Source: Parabacteroides distasonis ATCC 8503 (GTDB lineage: Bacteria > Bacteroidota > Bacteroidia > Bacteroidales > Tannerellaceae). From it: a stretch of 64,000 nucleotides of DNA. Below, piece by piece: positions 60,126-64,000 of the stretch (the first letter of the stretch is position 1; each line of letters begins with the position of its first letter). Location of the stretch: contig NC_009615.1 in NCBI RefSeq assembly GCF_000012845.1, positions 62,001 through 126,000 on the forward strand, read 5' to 3'. The translations under genes and the position numbers were made by a program. The notes under the pieces were generated by a model. The model was not told the origin of the DNA. It was given only the letters and a program-made list of their open reading frames with translations, and did no database searches.

Positions 60126-60791
60126 ATGGATATAACCGATATGTTTAAAATTCCGCTTTTTAAGAATTTTACGCTTAAGATGCGGGAAGAGTTTTTGGAT
60201 AAACTTGAATATACAGTAGAGGAGCATCCAAAAGGAAAAACTATAATTCATCAAGGGACGACTTGTAACGCCCTTCATGTCTTATTGAAGGGAAAATTGA
60301 ACGTGGATGTTTTGGACGTATCGGGTAACATCGTGCGCGTGGAGACGATACAGGCTCCACGCACGTTCGCTACGCCTCATATCTTTTCCGAGAAAAACCA
60401 GTTCCCCGCTACTTTTACCGTCGATGAGGATGTGGTATTGCTTAAGGGTTCCAAGGAGTCTGTATTTACCTTAATGCATTCTATGCCGTTATTCCTGCAT
60501 AATTTCCTTTGTGTCAGTACAAGCTGTAATAAATGTACGATGACTCGTTTGAAGGTGCTTTCGTTTCGTGGCATCCGGAACCGCTTTATTTATTACTTAT
60601 TCGAACATCAGCAAAAGGATTCGAATGTCGTGGAACTAGAACATACCCAAGAGCAGTTAGCGGAGTATTTTGGTGTTACCCGCCCGGCTTTATCGAAGGA
60701 AATCGGGAGATTGGTGGATGAGGGATTTATCAGCATTACAAGGAGAAAGGTGACGATTTTAAATAAGACGGCGTTAACATGTATGCTTTAA
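60126..60791 (+). CDS. Crp/Fnr family transcriptional regulator with cysteine cluster
   Basis: The frame opens at 60060, but the ATG at 60126 (MDITDMFKIPLFKNF) gives a normal family start, 59 bases after the porin stop. The 221-residue product has an N-terminal cNMP-like domain (GKTIIHQGTTCNALHVLLKGKLNVDVL) and a C-terminal winged helix (LEHTQEQLAEYFGVTRPALSKEIGRLVDEGFISITRR). A Cys is present at 47, and three cluster at the start of the dimerisation helix (Cys129, 134, 137 in CVSTSCNKC). That spacing would allow an Fe-S cluster or metal, as in FNR, though the order differs. Its place directly after the nrf operon makes it the likely nitrite/redox-responsive regulator of this cluster. Confidence 0.87.
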   Translation: MDITDMFKIPLFKNFTLKMREEFLDKLEYTVEEHPKGKTIIHQGTTCNALHVLLKGKLNVDVLDVSGNIVRVETIQAPRTFATPHIFSEKNQFPATFTVDEDVVLLKGSKESVFTLMHSMPLFLHNFLCVSTSCNKCTMTRLKVLSFRGIRNRFIYYLFEHQQKDSNVVELEHTQEQLAEYFGVTRPALSKEIGRLVDEGFISITRRKVTILNKTALTCML

Positions 60792-60849
60792 TGCTTTTGG
60801 GAAAAAGGTAAAAAGCGTACATTTGTGCCCAAATAAATAACTCCGGTGT

Positions 60850-62190
60850 ATGGGCAAAGTTTTAATTATCGACGACGAGAAGCAGATTTTAGGTTTACTT
60901 TCACGCATTATCGGTTTGGAGGGATACGAGGTCTTACAGGCTGCTACTTGTAAGGCGGGGCTGAGGCAGATGGAGCAACATTCGCCAGAGGTGGTATTGT
61001 GCGATGTGTTCTTGCCGGATGGTAATGGTGTGGATTTGGTGTCGGACTTAAAGAAACTTCGCCCTCTATCCGAGATCATCCTACTTACCGCGCATGGTAA
61101 TATTCCGGATGGCGTACAGGCAATCAAGAATGGAGCCTTCGATTATATCACGAAAGGGGATGATAATAATAAGATCATTCCTCTGGTAGCCAAAGCGATG
61201 GAGAAAGCTTCTGCCGCTTATCAACAGCAAAAGAAGGAAGCTACGTCCGTCGGGAGGCAATATTCGTTTGATACGATTGTCGGTAAATCACCCGCTATCC
61301 AAGCGGCGATAGCGTTGGCTCAGAAAGTCTCGGCTACGGAGGTTCCGGTTCTGTTGACTGGTGAGACCGGTACGGGAAAAGAGGTCTTTGCTCAATCCAT
61401 CCATCAACATAGTTCCCGGAAAGGGAAGTCTTTTGTCGCTATCAATTGTTCCTCTTTTAGTCGGGATTTATTGGAAAGCGAGATGTTCGGTCATAAAGCG
61501 GGGGCTTTTACCGGTGCTTTGAAAGAGACAAAAGGCTTGTTTGAGGAAGCTTCCGGAGGTACGATCTTCTTGGATGAGATCGGGGAAATGGCTTTCGACT
61601 TGCAAGCGAAATTGCTCCGTATCCTTGAGACCGGGGAGTTTATCAAGATCGGCGATACGAAACCTACGAAAGTGGATGTACGCATTATTGCCGCTACCAA
61701 TCGTGACTTAGAGAAAGAGATCGAGCTAGGACATTTCCGGGAAGATCTATTTTATCGGCTTTCCGTTTTCCAGATCCATCTTCCTGCGCTTCGTGAACGG
61801 GTCGAGGATATCCCTCTCCATATAAAAGCCTTTGTTTCCGCTTTTTCCTCCAAGATGGGAAAGAATATCCGAACAATTTCGCCCGAATATATAGATGCCC
61901 TGAAAAAACGAGCTTGGAAAGGTAACGTACGTGAGTTGCGTAATGCAATTGAGCGTAGCCTGATTATTGCCGATGGAGATACCTTAACCTTGGATGCCCT
62001 CCCTTTGAATATGCAAACCTCCTCTGCGGCGAGTACGGAATCTTATAGCGGTTTTGACCTGAGTGGCGTAGAGAAAATGCATATCCAAAAAGTGCTCAAA
62101 TACACAAAAGGCAATAAAACCGAAACTTCCCGCCTTCTAGGTATAGGCCTCACTACTCTTTATCGGAAGATTGAGGAGTATGGGCTTTAG
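60850..62190 (+). CDS. Sigma-54-dependent response regulator (NtrC family)
   Basis: A 446-residue regulator. The receiver domain has the phospho-acceptor Asp52 in VVLCDVFLPDGNG. The AAA+ domain has Walker A LTGETGTGKEVFAQSIH and the sigma-54-contacting GAFTGA in HKAGAFTGALKETKGLFEEASGG, so it should activate RpoN promoters. A Fis-type helix-turn-helix ends the protein (HIQKVLKYTKGNKTETSRLLGIGLTTLYRKIEEY). It is followed by a sensor kinase gene, its probable partner. No perfect sigma-54 promoter was found in the window. Confidence 0.94.
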   Translation: MGKVLIIDDEKQILGLLSRIIGLEGYEVLQAATCKAGLRQMEQHSPEVVLCDVFLPDGNGVDLVSDLKKLRPLSEIILLTAHGNIPDGVQAIKNGAFDYITKGDDNNKIIPLVAKAMEKASAAYQQQKKEATSVGRQYSFDTIVGKSPAIQAAIALAQKVSATEVPVLLTGETGTGKEVFAQSIHQHSSRKGKSFVAINCSSFSRDLLESEMFGHKAGAFTGALKETKGLFEEASGGTIFLDEIGEMAFDLQAKLLRILETGEFIKIGDTKPTKVDVRIIAATNRDLEKEIELGHFREDLFYRLSVFQIHLPALRERVEDIPLHIKAFVSAFSSKMGKNIRTISPEYIDALKKRAWKGNVRELRNAIERSLIIADGDTLTLDALPLNMQTSSAASTESYSGFDLSGVEKMHIQKVLKYTKGNKTETSRLLGIGLTTLYRKIEEYGL

Positions 62191-62267
62191 TCTCATATTC
62201 TGCATTTATGTATACCCGAAAGCATCTTGAAGATATGCAAGGAGAAACGGACATTGCTAAATATTTT

Positions 62268-62275
62268 ATCTTTGC
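62268..62275 (+). promoter_or_regulatory. -7 element before the sensor kinase gene
   Basis: TATCTTTG is a perfect Bacteroidota -7 match, 42 bases before the kinase start, with no well-spaced -33. It suggests that the kinase can be transcribed independently of the response regulator. Confidence 0.55.
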
Positions 62276-62316
62276 TGAACGTAAACTTAATAATAATCGC
62301 TTAAAATACATCACCT

Positions 62317-64000
62317 ATGAGTCTGAAGATTAAAACAAAACTAAGATACGGAATCGGGCTGCTGTTTGCCATGATCGTTTTGCTGGGAGGTCTATCGGTA
62401 AAGAACATCTCCGATATGTCTGCCGACACAAGGAACATATTGGCCGATAATTATAATTCTTTGCTCTATTCACGCCGGATGCTGGATGCGCTGGAACGAA
62501 TCGATAGCGATCCTTCGGCTCAAGCAGATTTCGAGAAAAACCTAGGGCTACAGAAAAAGAATATCACGGAGGTCGATGAGAACGTGGCCACCTCACATCT
62601 AGTCGCTCAATACGAGCAATTGGCGAAAGAGCGTAATGAGGAGAATATCCGTCGTGTACGTCTCGCCTTAAATCAAGTCATGAGTTTGAATATGGCTTCT
62701 ATCTACAGGAAAAGCCAAGTGGCGGAGTCTACGTCTCAAAAGGCTTTATTTTGGATTTGGGGGATTGGCCTCTCTTGTATGGTGGTCGCTTTCGCTTTTT
62801 TAATACGTTTCCCCCGTTCGATAAATACCCCTATCCGTATGTTGATGGACGGTATCATGGAGATCGCTAACCATAATTACGAGAAACGCTTGGATCTCGC
62901 TAAATATGATGAATTCGAGGGGGTCGCGAAATCCTTTAACCGGATGGCGGAACGGCTTACGGAATACCGGAAAAGTACGTTGGCGGATATTATCCAAGGA
63001 AAGAAATATATAGAGGCTATCGTGAATAGTATCACGGAGCCAATCATAGGCTTGGATCGGGATCGTAAGATTCTTTTCGCCAATAACGAGGCTTTGACGA
63101 TCTTGAATCTCAAGCGGGAAAACGTGATCGGAAAGTCTGCCTCGGAATTATCCTTACGGAACGATTTGCTTCGCAGGTTAGTTCGGGAACTGATCCAGCC
63201 GAGCGAGAAAAAAGAGCCGCTTAAAATTTACGCAGATAATAAGGAAAGTTATTTTCAAGTGCAATATATACCGATCCGTGTGTCGGAGAATGGCGAGGCG
63301 GAGGTGTATGTGGGCGACGTGATCTTATTGAAGAACATCACGGAGTTTAAGGAGTTGGATTCCGCTAAGACCACTTTTATCTCGACGATCTCCCATGAAT
63401 TGAAAACTCCGATATCGGCGATCATGATGAGCCTGAAATTGTTGGAGGATGCCCGTGTGGGAGCCATGAACGACGAGCAAAAAGCACTGGCGGAAAGTAT
63501 CAAGGAAAGTAGTAATCGATTACTGGAAATAACCAGTGAGCTATTGAAAATGACGCAGGTGGAGGCTGGCAAGCTACAATTGAATCCGAAAATAACCAAA
63601 CCGATCGAATTGATCGAGTATGCGATAAAGGCGAACCAAGTGCAAGCTGATCGCTTCAATTGCCATATAGAGGTGGAATACCCGGAGAAGATTTCCAAGC
63701 TTTTCGTGGATAGCGAGAAAATCGCATGGGTCTTGACGAATCTATTGTCGAACGCAATTCATTATACCCCGGAGAATGGCCGTATCATAATCGGTGCCCG
63801 CCAGCAAGATCATAGCGTGGAGATCTATGTGCAAGATTTCGGTAAGGGTATTGATCCCCGATATCATCAAAGTATATTCGATCGCTATTTCCGTGTGCCG
63901 GGAACGAAGGTACAAGGGAGTGGCCTAGGGTTGGCTATCAGTAAAGACTTCGTAGAAGCTCATGGAGGAACTCTTTCTGTTGATAGCGCAGTTGGAAAAG
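62317..64000 (+). CDS. Sensor histidine kinase (HAMP-PAS-HisKA-HATPase), cut by window end
   Basis: An ATG at 62317 opens a frame that runs off the window after 561 codons. Two membrane spans flank a short periplasmic region (residues about 10-30 and about 150-165). A HAMP-like segment follows (INTPIRMLMDGIMEIANHNYEKRL), then a PAS domain (YIEAIVNSITEPIIGLDRDRKILFANNEALTIL). HisKA has TFISTISHELKTPISAIMMSL with the phospho-acceptor His. HATPase motifs are NLLSNAIHYTPENGRIIIG, VQDFGKGIDP and GSGLGLAISKDFVEAHGG. It lacks only the last few residues. It pairs with the sigma-54 response regulator directly upstream. Confidence 0.93.
   Translation, partial: MSLKIKTKLRYGIGLLFAMIVLLGGLSVKNISDMSADTRNILADNYNSLLYSRRMLDALERIDSDPSAQADFEKNLGLQKKNITEVDENVATSHLVAQYEQLAKERNEENIRRVRLALNQVMSLNMASIYRKSQVAESTSQKALFWIWGIGLSCMVVAFAFLIRFPRSINTPIRMLMDGIMEIANHNYEKRLDLAKYDEFEGVAKSFNRMAERLTEYRKSTLADIIQGKKYIEAIVNSITEPIIGLDRDRKILFANNEALTILNLKRENVIGKSASELSLRNDLLRRLVRELIQPSEKKEPLKIYADNKESYFQVQYIPIRVSENGEAEVYVGDVILLKNITEFKELDSAKTTFISTISHELKTPISAIMMSLKLLEDARVGAMNDEQKALAESIKESSNRLLEITSELLKMTQVEAGKLQLNPKITKPIELIEYAIKANQVQADRFNCHIEVEYPEKISKLFVDSEKIAWVLTNLLSNAIHYTPENGRIIIGARQQDHSVEIYVQDFGKGIDPRYHQSIFDRYFRVPGTKVQGSGLGLAISKDFVEAHGGTLSVDSAVGK

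Overview
The window looks like chromosome from a gut Bacteroidales, most likely Parabacteroides (close to P. distasonis). This is inferred from gene content: SusC/SusD outer-membrane glycan uptake, an arginine operon with ArgR and argCDG, NrfHA with ResB/CcsA cytochrome c maturation, many short lipoproteins, and Bacteroidota-type promoters (TAnnTTTG at -7). No rRNA, tRNA, CRISPR array, integrase or intact insertion sequence was seen. It is mostly ordinary core and metabolic chromosome with one polysaccharide utilisation locus and a few poorly described operons.

Layout. 1-1.8 kb: end of a beta-mannan operon (GH130 phosphorylase, cut by the window edge, and GH26 mannanase). 1.9-2.4 kb: a two-gene small membrane protein transcript with promoter and strong terminator. 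2.4-9.3 kb: a five-gene minus-strand operon in which a polytopic membrane protein (DUF6057-like) and a CxxCH-containing beta-propeller lipoprotein are present twice in tandem behind a DUF4369-like lipoprotein. This is the least explained system here. 9.4-13.9 kb: arginine operon argR-GNAT-argG-argC-argD with two ARG-box-like palindromes flanking the argR promoter. 14-18 kb: M48 lipoprotein protease, a membrane-anchored MutS-like ATPase, and outer-membrane phospholipase A.

18-21.6 kb: a three-gene biotin-dependent acyl-CoA carboxylase (propionyl/methylmalonyl type), followed by NhaD sodium/proton antiporter, amino-sugar kinase and murQ (cell-wall sugar recycling), an MgtC-like protein, and an unknown protein coupled to a uracil-DNA-glycosylase-superfamily protein. 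26.9-27.9 kb has no convincing gene but holds short palindromic repeats and hairpins. 27.9-37.7 kb is an alpha-galactoside-type polysaccharide utilisation locus: GH36, AraC regulator, SusC, SusD, a surface lipoprotein and a small secreted protein whose signal-peptide region carries a frameshift.

37.8-53.7 kb: guaB, pirin, an M64 peptidase divergent from a NimA-like flavoprotein, peroxiredoxin, a PAS histidine kinase, a glycine-betaine ABC importer (proVWX) with an overlapping SGNH hydrolase, ferritin, Hsp20, NUDIX, a sugar mutarotase with a fucose permease, and two related lipoproteins. 53.7-64 kb: an OmpA-like lipoprotein divergent from an ammonifying nitrite-reductase cluster: nrfH, nrfA, resB-like, ccsA-like, a porin, a cysteine-containing Crp/Fnr regulator, a sigma-54 response regulator and its likely sensor kinase (cut by the window end). 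The last block reads as one respiratory unit: tetrahaem quinol dehydrogenase and pentahaem reductase, their haem-attachment machinery, an outer-membrane channel and regulators.
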